64,000 nt of DNA from Sitta carolinensis (Eukaryota > Chordata > Aves > Passeriformes > Sittidae), in contig CM063295.1 of NCBI GenBank assembly GCA_032173965.1, positions 124,001 to 188,000 on the forward strand, given 5' to 3'. Below, piece by piece: positions 25,831 to 39,300 of this stretch (its first letter is position 1; every line of letters starts with the position of its first letter). The position numbers and the translations under genes are program-made. The notes beneath the pieces were generated by a model that was given only the letters and a program-made list of their open reading frames with translations, was not told where the DNA came from and made no database searches.

Positions 25831-28800
25831 AGTATCCTTCAGCCTCCACTTGCTGTACTAGTCTTCAGCGCTGAAATTCTGCACTTGCATCTTTTCAGAG
25901 GAAAAAATCTATGATGAATTTCCAGCTGTAATTATGAAAAACCACATGCAGCAGGGCTGTAAACTCATGTTGGAGACTTGTGAAGAAAGTAAGTGTTCAG
26001 AGCTGATGTGTGTGTTAATACCCTGGCTTAAAAGCAGCGACTTCAGCCTGGTTTGCTGAAGCCATCAGCTTTCTTAGTTTATGCCATGTGATGTAGCAGC
26101 TAAACTCAAAGGGGGTTGGTGCTGTAAAAAGTGCTGGGATAACCACTCAAAGTCCTATACTGCTCCTTCATGGGAAGCTCGCTCAAAAGCCAGCAATTCC
26201 TGTTTGACATCGCACAATCTACCTCCAAATGACTAGAAAAGAAACTTCACTCTTCTCTTTTGAAGAAGAGTTGTGACATATTTTCCTAAAAGTCTGCCAG
26301 TGGTTAACAACACTCACTGGTGTAGCACCACAGCCTCACTGGCTGCTCTGCTGGGTGTCACTGGGAAGCATTCCTGTCCCTCTCCTGTGTTCACTGCCTA
26401 TATGGAGAACTTCTGTTGGCTAGAGAAGGTTTTATAGAAACCATTGAACAAAGATCTTTCCTTATAAAAGCCCTGTCACAGAATCTGAAGATGTGGGGAC
26501 ATTCTGGTGACCTTTGGGTCCCTTGTGCAAAGACCATATTCAGGGTGGGATGACTCTGCTAGAGCCTCTCACAGGCAGAGTCCTTCTGGACAGGCTGCTC
26601 CTATCTTTCAGCTCGGATGGATAAAGCTCCAAGCTGAAAGTTAATAGTAAGGAGGGAGATGATGACCCTTCCTGGAACAGTACCTGCTTACCTCCACTGG
26701 GCACATTGATTGCTTACTCTTACTCAGCTTTTTTCAGTAATGACCCCCTGATGATCAGGAAGCCACCTTCACTTTGCCTGTCTTCCCCCTTTTTGCTGGA
26801 CATTTGCAGGTGGGATACCAGAGCTCAGCTCTGAGCTTTCAAAAATGCAATTGCATGGCTCTTATACTTTGGTTGAGCTTGTCATGAAAATTAAACGGTG
26901 GCATTCACAGAGGTTAACATGCTGAAAAAAATGGAAAGAAACAATCAGGACTTTTTTTATGCAACTTTTGTAGTGTCACACTGATCATGATTATAGGTAA
27001 CCAAAACTCCCACTCCTCACACTGTCCCCAGCCTTAGACAACCTGGGCCTTAACATTTAAGCTGCACATATTCTCTGGCAGAGCATTCCTCTTACCAAAG
27101 ACACAGTGGATTGAGACCTGTAAAATATAGACTGAAGCCTGAAAGTTGACATTAATTCAGGCTGTTCACACGGAGGTGGACCTGTGTTGCCCCTCTTGCC
27201 CAAGCGCATGCTCCCAGCAGCCAGAACCTTAAACATCGACACAGTAGAGCACACATTTATGTAAGTCTCTGGAGGAGACAGCAGGGAAAAGCCATCATCT
27301 TTATGATCCTTATGAAGAACTTGACACAATGTTAAGTCCTCATTACTTCAACAGGCCCCTGTGCTTCTTACACACCGGGACATGGCAGTCTGTGGTTTTG
27401 GCTTAAGTGGAACATAGCACACACCCAAGCAGCAGTGGAGGAGGGGTCATGGAGAAGCCAAAGGCAGCACGGCTACTATTTAAAATATCTGTACATGCAG
27501 GAGGGAGGAGGCAAGCAATGGGTAAGACACCACAATTAGAAGGCAGCTGGACCTAGAGATGCTGATGAGTAAAGCAAATTCCTGCATTCTTGCTGGCTAT
27601 GGAGAATATTTTGACCTGCTTGAGGAAGAAGAGGTTGTCCTGTTAGCAATATAAGGAACTTGAAAGAAAGGGAAAGCCAATTCAAGATGAGACTGTCTTC
27701 ATTCCCAGAAGCAAGATAAAACTACAAAAATAATCAGGGCTGCTAATTTAGCCCAATAATTTAAATCTGCCTCTTCCTGCTCACCAAAACCTTTATATTT
27801 AAAGGGAGGAGTGGTGACTGGGCACAGCCTAGGCAGCCAGCTTAGCCTGCTGGGAGACATCTGGGCATCAGTTTTTGGCCAGCAATGAATTGTTACCCAG
27901 TCCACTTCTTGCACAGCTGATAACCAGTAATGACAGAAACAGCTTATGTGTGACCAAGTCTCCCCCCAGCCAGATGCTGTGACCCATCTTTGCTCCTTAA
28001 GAAACAATGGAAAATTCCAGACTCAATTGACATTTAACCCATCACCTTTTCCAAGGGGAACTGATACATAGTTTCAGCAGAGCTTCAAGCTGAAATTCAA
28101 CAAAAGGCACATCAGGAGCTTGGAAAAATCAATGGGTGGCTAGCTCCACCACACAATCACCCAGGTAGCCAAGACACTTGGACATCCATATACCAGTGTG
28201 ATTATATTGTATGTAAGCAACTCTGACAACCTTCCAGGGAACATACTACAGCAGTTACTCATTTAGTGCTTAAATAATTGTCTCCACACATCACTGCGTT
28301 ACGTATCTTCTCTTGCTAGACAAACCCCAAGAATGCACTTTGGATACTTCAAGTCTGATTAGCCTGTAAAAATCACTCAAAAAACTCACAGTAATGCTGC
28401 TTAAAACACCAACAGAGAGGACATTAATCCTCCGCATTTAGAGTGCAATGCAGGGTGTGATGCAGTGATGCAACAGATGGACAGTATCAGACAGTGCTTG
28501 CTTAAAAGGTTTTGCACAGTAGCCAGCAGTCTTCACAGGGAAAAACATGCATGTTCTGGGTTAACTGGCACACATGGGGATCAAGAGGAATGACACACTG
28601 CAGCTGGGCTGTTCACTAGAGCTGTGAAGTGTTGTACAGGACAGATAAAGTGACATGTTTAGGGACTAAGCAGCAGATATGCCTAGAACCACGCATGACT
28701 CACGAAAGCATGCAAGTCCTCCTTCAACTACTTCCTAGGCTAAGCTCACTATGGACACCATCATTTTCCTTCCTGGACTGAGAAAGCAACTCAGATAACC

Positions 28801-29286
28801 TTCTATCCAAGTGTTTAGCTACAATGGGGGAAGCAATGAGGTAACACACACAGTTGCAAAGTGAAGTTATACTGCAGTCCACTGTTGGTTGCAGCTCAAA
28901 GGAAAGACTATCCTTCCTTGCTAATGTGCCATCTATCAAGGACATTGCCAAACTCCCACACTATGTAGATCCCATCCAAACTGTACATGCTTCATAGAGA
29001 ATTCTGAATTGTATAAATGGACAAACACAGAAGTCACTGTAGGAGTGAGGGCTGGCCAAGAGGCTCTGAGAGCATCACAGCCTGGAAGTTCAGGGATGAA
29101 TGCTGCAGACACACAACATCCTGGCTGAGAGGCCACTGGGCCCAGCTGAGCCAGAACTGCAATATCAGTAGCTGCAGTTCCTTCCTCTGTCAGCCACGGC
29201 AGTCTGGCACATGAAGGATGTTTTATGCACTCATTAGAAACACAAAAGTGAGGGTACCACTTCTCCACATAAAGAATGTCCCCTGC
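25831..29286. other. Intergenic, no gene recognised
   Basis: Unique-looking non-coding DNA between a CR1 fragment and a solo LTR. Nothing further could be supported. Confidence 0.6.
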
Positions 29287-30250
29287 TGTCATGGTTTGAC
29301 GTTGGCACAAGGCCAGTGCCCCTATGAAGATATATTGTTTTTGGTGTTTGTTGCGAGATGTGACTAAAAACAGAGTAAAACAGTTTCTAACTTAGGAACA
29401 AAAGGCAATAAGAACTTTATTTACTTACAATATGTAAAGGAGACACACACACAGAAGGGGATGAAAACTTTAGAAACACTCTTCCTCTTCCCACCCAAGT
29501 TCTCAACACAGTGAAACAAAACTAAAAATTCCCAGTCAAGTTATCACTTCTCAGATAATTAATTTTCAGTCCATTACCACTCTTCTGATAATCAGCACTC
29601 AGTTCATCAAGGAGAGACAGGAGTCCTTCTTGCACCATATCGTGACCTCTTCTTCCATGTCTAGTGCTCTCACCATTGTGCATGGACTAGAACTGTTTCT
29701 AGGGTTTCTCTTTTTAAAGATGCTTTGGTCAGTTCTAAAAACACGAGAGTCTCTCAAATCTTGGGACATTAGTCCCTTCCAATTTTACCCTCTGGGGTCG
29801 AGGGGCCTTGAGAACAGAGATTTTCTTCTCACCTCTGTTCACACTACTCTTTCACTGTCCACTCTTGGCTCTAAGCCAATGCCTCTCCCTAGATGTAGTC
29901 TCTGTGTCACAAAAAAAAAAATGGGTCCGTCCACGGCCATACAAGAAAAGTCTAGCTAAAGGCCACTATCATCTCCTCCCACCTAGGATTCTTTTCAGCA
30001 TCTTCTGACAATCTTTCACTTGTACGAACTTTCATCACCTTTGTTCAATTCTCTGTATTTCACCTCTATCTTCCTTCTTCAGATTCAGAAGGATCAGCAT
30101 TTATAAAGTTTCCATCATCTACAAAAAGGGTTAAAACTTTGGGCTGTGCCTGCCCAGAACTCCCAGGACTTGACTTGCCGGGCACCTTCTTGCGCAACCC
30201 CTTCCTTACTCCTTCAGCCGTGCTGATATCAAATTTCAAGGTAGCACAGG

Positions 30251-30307
<57 letters not shown>

Positions 30308-30632
30308 CGGGGGGGGAAGGAGGCTGCCTGATGCCTCTCCAGGTTCTTGTACTCTCTGCCCCCTTCCATCCTGCAGGACCTTTCTCTCCCCTCTGTGCCC
30401 AAGGCTCGGGCCCAGCTCGCCCAGGCCGCAGCTGGGCAGGGCAGGCCTGACCGCCCTCAGGGAGCGGAACCAAGAGAGAGTTCTCCCGGGAGCGCTCTGC
30501 TTTGAACCCGCTGTGTTCTCAGAGGGGATCCCTGTCCTCAGTGGCCACACTAAGTGCCAGTATTCAAACCTGAGCACTCATTGGTTTGACTACGGAATCC
30601 CAACAAACTCACTTCCTTTTCAAACCACCACA
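29287..30632 (-). mobile_element. Solo LTR with perfect 5-base target duplication
   Basis: 1346 bases, tgtcatggtttgac at one end and caaaccaccaca at the other. Flanked by identical cctgc (29282-29286 and 30633-30637). AATAAA on the minus strand at 29421-29416 lies about 130 bases from the end, as expected for a minus-oriented LTR. Contains a GC-rich segment and a (CT) microsatellite. No viral coding sequence. Confidence 0.88.
30261..30305 (+). repeat. (CT)22 microsatellite
   Basis: Uninterrupted CT dinucleotides inside the LTR at 29287-30632, followed by CCCC and a run of G. Read on either strand it creates spurious frames of Ser-Leu or Arg-Glu repeats. Confidence 0.97.
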
Positions 30633-30664
30633 CCTGCTCAAGAGGAATTACTATGTTTTTCTAC

Positions 30665-30709
30665 AAATAGCCTTAAATATTTAAAGTATTTGAATATTTA
30701 AGGCTATTT
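30665..30709 (+). repeat. Perfect 17-base inverted repeat (hairpin)
   Basis: Left arm aaatagccttaaatatt (30665-30681), loop of 11, right arm aatatttaaggctattt (30693-30709), all 17 pairs matching. It lies just outside the LTR at 29287-30632. AT-rich. Confidence 0.9.
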
Positions 30710-33171
30710 ACAATATTGCTGAAGAACATAACAGAATCCCAGTGTGGTACAGACCATCATGGAATGTTGCCCACAAAAAGGCATAAAGCTGAGCTCTTGC
30801 TACTGTCTTACCCCTCCCCAGAGATAAGAGGTGTCTGTCTCACAGGCAGCCTTGGGATGAGGATGTCACAGCTCTTCAGCGCAGTCCCATGTACAGAAGG
30901 CCTGAAAATGTATGTGCAATTTTTCCCAATTCAGACAATAAAATTCACTAGTGTATCTGTGGTGAAATAGAGTACTGACCAATTTATAAAAGCATCTACA
31001 GCATGCAATGAAGTAACAAAATACAGAGGTTTATTGATAACTGCATGTTCTGTCATTTGATTTCCAATTCCCTTCTGTCCCAGAGAAATGCTCAGATCAA
31101 TATTACTTGAAGAGTTGAAAACATTGTTTGATTCCAAAGAAAGAAATGCAAGAAAATTAACATAGTTTAACTAATTTAAGGCCTAGTAAGAAGTTGCTCT
31201 TTAAAAGACAGGCACTGAAGCCAATGCACATCAGGTACTAAAAGATGCCAAATGCCTGGTACTGCAGATAGCATCAGCTACACCAGAGCCTGCAATGTAG
31301 AAAGCAGCCTCTGGTTGACTTTTCTACATGACAGCTTCCTGTCAAGTACTGGAACAAGGAACTGAAATGGCTAAGGTGTCTGAGACTCAGCCAGAGGCTG
31401 GAGAGCACAGACTCAGGAAGAGCTGCTAAGAAATACATATTGGAAGTAACATGAGTTCATTCCAGGGTTGCAGTTTGAACTACTGCCTTGTTTTCCTGGG
31501 GAGAATTTAACAGTCAGCTCCAAACTAATCTGAACGGTACAAAGGCATTTAAATCCCTACTTCCCATAGCTGTCTAGCACTGCCCCATATGTTTCACTAT
31601 TTGAAAGGGAAATTGAGTCTTAAAGCAGTCAGCCACTGCTGCTGACACAAGGGAACAATGTGGCCTAGGAAGCATTACAATCACAGAGAGGTTTAGCAAT
31701 CCTGGCCCAGCATCCCATCTCAATGGTAGCAGTTCCTAGGGAATGTGGGCTAAAACAGCAGTGGATATACACAATAAGGTCACTTGTTCTTTGGTGTACC
31801 TGAACAACTCCTGTTTTGATATGTCATATTTAAAAGGTCAGTATTCAATATATTTAACAGTAAGTACCTAGAGTTAACATTCATATATCAAAGTTCTGGA
31901 TATGATCATAAAATCCACTCAGAGAATAAACCCTCTCCCAAAAACATCTGTGCAAAACATGCACATCTTCCAAACATGATTTACAATATATTTTAGTAAT
32001 ACAAACCTTCTGTTTGTGCTGGCTTTGTTTTTCCAACTAAGGTAATCTACAGCAAAATGAGCTACAGCTCTAGGTTGAGGAGAACTCACATAGCTCTCCC
32101 AACCTTACCAACAAAAATCTGAGACAGTCAAAGGCAAAGGTAAGGCTGATGAAAGACATGAGAATTCACTAATGGACTCAGCACAGGCAAAACTAACAGG
32201 AAATTCACTGTGCTGGAGACAGGAGAATAGTCCTGGTTTCCATGGGGAGCCAAGTGAAAACCTGTGCTGAAGAAAAGCCCTTTCTACACAGGCCAGGTCA
32301 GAGTGACCTGGCTGATACCTCAGCATATTCTCCATGATAACTGTAAAGTTCCAAGTTGCTTCTGTTCAAAGAGTACCATAAAGCTATTGGTTGTACCCAT
32401 GTCTTTTCCAGAAACACACAAGCACTCAACTAGAAGCACCTACATGAAACAGTGTTGGACTGCCACATGTGAAGAGCTAGTCACAGTAATCAGCAAATTA
32501 CTAAAGGCATCCAAAAAACCTGAATACCTGGGGAGGGGAAACATGATGGTTTATGAGTATAAAAGAAACTTTAAGCTTTAATCTTTTGTCCTTGTATCAG
32601 CAATCATGTGCTGCAAGCAAGAAAGAAAAAGAAGCAATGACTGAAAACACTCTTAACCATGGCAGCACTACTTGTTCCAGTGGAACATATTTATAGTCAC
32701 ATGACTGCAAGTCAGCTCACGGTATGAAGCTACATCCCGCTGCCAAGGGAAAGCCCAGCCTACCTGCTGTACTTCAGAATCTTCAAGTGTGACCTCCAGG
32801 CCCCTTACCATTCATAATGTTTGACATGTTGACTGTATGGATAAGCTTGATTCCACAAGAGCATCCTCAGCCAGAAGCTAGCTAAGAACCTAACAGTCTG
32901 AGGAACTCACCACTAAATAGCACTGATTTTCACAAAGTTATACTAATGTCTGGCTCTGCCACCCACCCAGGCAGGCCAATACTCACATCTTCCACAAGGC
33001 ACCCATTCCCTCCCCAGCCCTTCCTCCCCAAATCACTAGGTTATCCTTCCTATGCACACTAACATAACCCTCATCCATCTACCTAAGAATCTATTCACAA
33101 GCAGTAGTGTATAAACTGACCTTGCCACCACAGACAAGAGTTTCTCTGTTAGTAACAGTGACACAATGACC
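30710..33171 (-). other. JPT2 3' UTR and downstream DNA
   Basis: AT-rich sequence after the JPT2 stop, with the two candidate poly(A) signals noted separately. No other coding signal or recognisable repeat was seen. The transcript end is not resolved. Confidence 0.5.
31030..31035 (-). promoter_or_regulatory. JPT2: Candidate poly(A) signal of JPT2
   Basis: AATAAA on the minus strand about 2.1 kb after the JPT2 stop codon. A weaker ATTAAA lies nearer, at 32582-32577. Which one is used cannot be decided from sequence alone. Confidence 0.35.
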
Positions 33172-33356
33172 CTAGTAGAACGCAATGGTGGATTTCCCCC
33201 CTGGCGGATTGAGGACTTTGTTGTGTGAACGTGGTCTTGGCCCCAGTCGGGGTTCATGACTGTCTATCTTGGGCTCTGGTTCCTTGCATTGCTCCTCTTT
33301 GCCCAGAGCTTTTTTCTCATCTCCATCTTCCAGCTGTGGTTTGGTATTTTCTGTAG
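33172..33356 (-). CDS. JPT2: JPT2 coding exon 5 (last)
   Basis: Acceptor aatgcag before 33356; stop codon TAG at 33174-33172. Encodes [20 protein letters not shown] followed by an acidic and lysine-rich linker and the highly conserved tail [20 protein letters not shown] / GGKSTIAFY. The final PPGGKS motif and -FY ending match the mammalian protein. Confidence 0.95.
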
Positions 33357-36300
33357 CTGCATTAAAGAATACAGATTAGCTCATCAGTTCACTCACTATT
33401 CTGTAGTGCACAAAGTGCCTCATCCTCTGTCGGCTGTATTACTTCCCACATCTCCCATCCATAGCACACCAAGGTTTCTCATTACCTGTTCATTTTTCCT
33501 AAAGGACATGTGCTAAAAAAAGAATTTCACTTTTCACAAGTCCTCTCTTCCTTTAGCAATCTTACTAACAAGGATATGAAGACTGAGCAATACACCTTCA
33601 GAATTATTTTGGCAGTTGCAGCAATTAAGAGATACAACGTACCAATCAATCCTTTCATAATGAGCTTGAAAGTAGGGTTCCCATCATTCTTTAACAATTA
33701 GCTGAGCAATAATACATTTTGTCAGTCAGCTGTTTATTATTTACAACTACAGAAGGCCAAAATTAGCCATTTGAATGAGATGGCAAGAGAGGAAGAGGTA
33801 ACCTGATAAGGTGTTTTGCCATATACAGATTCCAAAGATATCTGTATATATACGCATGGTATCAAGCAAAGTCTAAACACAAAAGAGTATCATGACTCCT
33901 GCCTGTGTTCTCCTCAATAAGAGGAAGAGAACCATTTCTCAGAAACAAGCAATTAGATTTCTGACTAAACATTTCAGTCATATTATCCTAAAAACATGAG
34001 ATTAAGGCTAGTGGTTAAATAGAAGCACAAGAAATTTCCTCACATCTTATCTTCCCAAAGAGAACAAAGAAAAGAATTTCTCTGCTGACCTTCTCGCTTC
34101 TTTGGTATTTCCTCTTCTTTCAAGACAATGTGATCCTGCAAAGAAATCAAAAACTATCTTAGTGTATTATTGTTCTCAAAACAAGTCAGTCACAAAACCC
34201 CTCTGGAAGATTTGCGAAGGTGCACATCTCAGAAAATTCATTGAAACATGGATGAAGAAGCTACATTAGATCATTAAAATGGTAAGCATAGCAGGGGGTT
34301 AACTGCCCGACTCAGTTTTAGAGGCCTTCTCCAACCTTAAGGATTCATTGATTTTAAGGTCAGGAATTACAATTCCTGTCAAGTACCTGCTATCATGCAG
34401 GAGAAGTTGGTACACACATCTATAATACATGCAGCCCTTGAAGACCCTATCTGTATGCAGCAATTCCTGTCTTCAGCAAGTATCTCAACAGTCAGGTAAT
34501 AATCAAAACATTTCAAGACCACTTCCCCAACAATCTGAATTGACTGTTGGAAATATACAGCCACACTTCAGAGAAGTGTGTTTTCCCACACATGAAATTC
34601 AACTTGCAGTAGTTTTTGTACATATGCTGTCTTCTCTCCACCTCAGTATCTCCCATAATTCTAATATTGTAATTAAAGACATAAGGATTTCCACAATGGT
34701 GTCCTGCATTTAGTCAGGAATTTGTGGGAATTATAGTTACATTTCTAAAAAAGTAACTAAAAAAAAGCAACCATCCCAATAAAGGAGTACAGAGAAACAA
34801 TGCAAACCCCTCTCCTACACCAACAGCACTACTACTGCCAAAATCTTATTCTCCTCCCCATTCTTTCATATGGCCCCAGATAATACTCAGAACATGCATG
34901 AAAAGAAAGCACTCTACCAACACCTTAAAGTTAAATTGGACTGATCCTTTCTTTCTAAGCTTCCGGGAAAAACTAGACTGTTTTCAGCACAATGACAATT
35001 TCTGTCCTGGTTCCAGCCAGTACAGGCTTAATTTTTGCAATAGCCAGGGAGGGCATGGCTGGGACCTGGGACTTATTCTATACCACATCATGTGAGGGGG
35101 TGGTGGTGGCTGAGTAGTTGGGGCAGTGCTGTGTTCCATGTGGTGAGCATTTGCGTGTGAACTGTTCATCCTTCTTGTACACTCCGTTATTAATTTTGTT
35201 GCTGTTACCGTTCTTTTCTTATCTCATTGCTATTTCCAGTAAATTGGTCTTATCTCAACCTGTGATTTTTCCTTTTACCCCCAGTGGTACATGTTTTGGA
35301 GTGTTTTCAGCAGGAACACTAAACTGGGGAATACCATTCCTAAACCATATCAGTTTCATAGAATGTTAGATGTCCATGCTATTTGACATGCCAAAAACAC
35401 CGTAACAGCTACTCGCTTATTAGTATTTACTTAGAGTATGCCAGCAAATTAGTATTTACTAGAGTAAAGTTGTAAATCTGCATAGAGGGCACTTAAACAA
35501 CAGTAACTGCTAAATGTATCCTGCTTTTTCCAAACACAGATGTGGTCATAACTACAAGGAACTATTATACATCCCAGATTTAAGATCAAAACTCAAATGA
35601 ATAACCTATGTGTAACAACTGTAAACACAATACTGACACTTTTGCCAATCTTGTACCAATCAAGCACCTGCTGGGCCTGACACCATTGATCTGAAGTTCA
35701 ACTTTTTCACTGTTGATCGCTTAAGCCTGATCTGCTGAAGTGCTTTCAAGGTGACTGTAGATACATGCATTTAAGAGAGGTGAAGAGCATAGCCAAGGCC
35801 TCACAAAGGTTTATGACTGTAGCTCACTGGGTTTATGACAGTAGCTCACCAATTTCCCAAGTCTGATTCAAGATCCGATTTGCTAAGCTGCAGAATAAGG
35901 AGAAATATCTCCTCTCTATCCAGTTTAAATGCCTCTTGGCTCTGTCAAGAGCTCCAGCTGTACTTCAGTGTCATGCTTTGGCCCTGAGTGGCCAATTTCT
36001 GATATTGACACAAGATCAAACCAATGAAAAGGGTGGCTACGCCTTTGTAAATACACATTTAAGGACAAGGAGGGCCAGGAGCAGTTCTCTTGACTTGCGA
36101 CTCTTGGGGAAAGGCGGTGAGCTGGGGGTGGGCCAGCCGCACTCGGCCCTCATGGCCGGGCCCGGGCCAGCCCGCCACGGCCCGGGCGGGATTGCCCATT
36201 CCCAGAGGGGCAGGAGCGGCTGCCGAGCCCTCCCCGGGGAGCCCGCAGGGCCCTGTCCCGGAGGGGCCGGGCCTCTTCCCGGGGGAGCCGGCCGTCTTTT

Positions 36301-39300
36301 GTTCAACAGAGCTACCGGGCCATGCCGGCCAGAGGCTGTACTGGCACCGAGAGCAGCTGTGCGGCGAGGACCAGCACCCAGTAGCCTCCGTGGTCCGTGC
36401 TAAGGGCAGCTTCAAGACCAGCAACAACCAACACGGCTCACATGGTGTCAGCAGAGTGCACGTGGCCAGCAGAGAGAAGCAGAGTGAGCCATGTTCCTGA
36501 TGCAAAGCTTCAACTAAATTAACTGTTCAGCGGTGCAGGACTCTGTAAAAACTATTTCAATTGATACAACTTGAGAACAAATGACCAATGAACACCAGTT
36601 CTTTCCTGAACCAGGAAGAAGGAGAAGGTGAAACTATGTAGAGACAACAACCTGAGACTTTGAGGTCAGTAAAGACAGAATGAAATTCTAGATGGAAGGG
36701 ATCGAAAAGTTGCCTTAAGCTGGGGCTGTGAAATTCTTTTGTGAAGCTATGGTAAAGATATACTTGATCTATTTGGGTTTTCTCCTGTAAATCATGGAAT
36801 GCTTTGGGGGATATAGTGTTCTAAACACAATTATGATATGAACAGAGGCACTAGTGTCAGAAGTTTAGTAAGAAAACCTTGCCCCGGGGATAAAAGGGGA
36901 AGACCTCTGTTATCAGAGACAGATAACAAGAACTTTTATTTTATGTTAGTACAGCTCATCCTTAAAAAAATAACACCCCAATAAGCTGACATGGACCAGA
37001 AGCACAGTTGTGAGAAAAACTGTGAAAGATGAGAAGAACCTCACAAATACAAATTCCAGGCCACTGTTATTTGTGAAAATTGAAGGTACAAGAACTTCTT
37101 TTCTTGTAGAGAGTTTTTCCATGGCATTAGCAAAAGATGCTTTTCTCCCTAAATGAACTAAAGAAAGACTATTTGAGAAGTGAAGAACTGACTAAAATTT
37201 CTAAGTGTTGTTTTTTCTGTGCATTGTCGGTTGAAGGGAAAAGAAAGTATGGGGAGGGAAAAAGAACAGTGTTCTAGAAGTTTTAGTCTGATTTCTTGGG
37301 GTTTTTTGTTCTGTTAATGAAGTTTTCTTTATATCCTTTCAAGTTTAGGCCTGCTTTGTTTTTTTCCTCCTGATTCTGTCTCACAGCAAAAGATGAGCCC
37401 ACCACACTCACAAGAAAGATCAAAGGCATTTTTTTTCTTTTTTTTTTTAACACATCCACAGTCTAATTAATACTTTTACAACAAACTGCAGAAATCTGAT
37501 ACACCCAAAATAACAAGCTATCAAAGAGACTTTGGGCATAACTGTCTAACTCAAACTCACTCCATGCACATTCAGTTCTGTTCTTAGGGAGAGCACAGAC
37601 ACATGACAGAGCACGACAGGACCGTGGAGCTGCTGGCTTCTTGATCTGACAGCAACAGAAGAACAAATACCTTGGGTTTATTCGGGTGTGCTCGCACAAT
37701 GCTAGGAGAGACAGGAGACCCAAAGATATCGCTGGTCTTCCCACCAGGTGGATTCATGCGTGGACGAGGCTGAACAGATCTAGAGTCCTCAAAAATGCCA
37801 CTTTCTTTTCCTCCTGCAAGGCAGTTGTTAAGACTTTTTTTCTAGATTAATTTTATCACACTATATTAAAAAAATAAAAAAATATATAATTCAAGAACTT
37901 CTACAATCCTGCAGCCTAGGGACTTCATTGTATTTGCCTAGTTGAAACCCTTTGTTACAGTTTACCTGTGGGTCTCAAATTGAGCTAACGACTGATACAG
38001 CTCTACAATAGAAGCAGTTTCCTTTCATCATTTCTTAGAACCTCAATTTGGAAAGAATTAAGACTTGAATGATGTGCTAATAAGTCTCTGAACATGCAGA
38101 TCACTGAAATATTCATATATTCAGAAATCTGAAGAGATTTGTTGTTCAAACTTACTCAGTATATAAAAATGCAACATAAAAAGACAGATCCCAGTGCTCC
38201 AGTTTAGGAACACAAAACCATTCTATGCTGCATTTCAGAGACCAGTCACACAGAAAGAGGGGACATCTTTTACCTGGAGGGTTTGTTCTTTTGGGAATGT
38301 TCTGAAGTTGTTCTGATGCTCCAAAGATATTGGATGCCATCCGGTGTGGCCTGCTTGAAGAAGACACTTCTTCTGTACTCCCAAAGAGATTACTAGAATC
38401 TCCCCCTGGGGCTTCAACACCCTGTATCCCAGAATGAGAAACAAGATACGAAAGGTCATATAAAAATTAAGAGCATTCAACATAATTTATGTCCCCTTTC
38501 CATTCTCTATCCTTCTCTATTCTTCTATCCTGATTTAAATTTACTTCAGTTAATTATGCTATATCTACTTTCCAAGAGCTGTTTTAATAGTCTTAGCTTC
38601 AGCACAAATATTGCCAACCTCCTGGTCAATAAACTTGATCATTAAGGTATATATGGTTACATGGAATGGTCCTAACACTGCCACCTATGCAAATGGCTAT
38701 GCTATCTGTGGTGTTCCAGAAACAAGAGAGATTAAGACAAGCCATATGATGGTTGGGATTTTAAAAATAACCATTACAGAATCAGTCTTTCTGCTAAGCT
38801 GCACTTACCAACTTTGAATCTGTCATACAATTCAAACCCAGACTTTTAAATAAAGGCAGACATTTAATAACTACTAAAAATTTTTCTAGTCTCAACCATC
38901 AGTTATCATAATAGCTGCTGTAGTTTAGAACGGAGAGACAGAATACCAAAAAGCAAATTCCTTAGTGGTTAAGCTGCAAATCCATTAAAACTAAAGCTTT
39001 GCACCACAGGATATCACATGGATTTGCACATAAATTGGAGCTTACAACAGACATCATCTGACTTCTTGAAAACTTACCAAAAATCATTCTTGTCCTTCAG
39101 TAGTAATTCCATGGTTAATGCCTAGGTCTTGTTCAACAGACTACAGGTCCTACCCCAAAAAGGAGCCAAACTACTATTTGGGAGTAGAATCAGTAGAATT
39201 AATTGGAAAATTAACAGAAAAAGCACAGGAAAGAGATGAATACATAAATATGGCTGAAGAGTTCAGCAAAAAAAGGACCTGGGGGTGTTGGTTGACAGTG

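Noticed and set aside
36037..36505. Frames of up to 155 codons in GC-rich sequence
   Set aside because: They fall within the GC-rich 5' part of an LTR; products are Gly/Pro/Arg-rich without homology.
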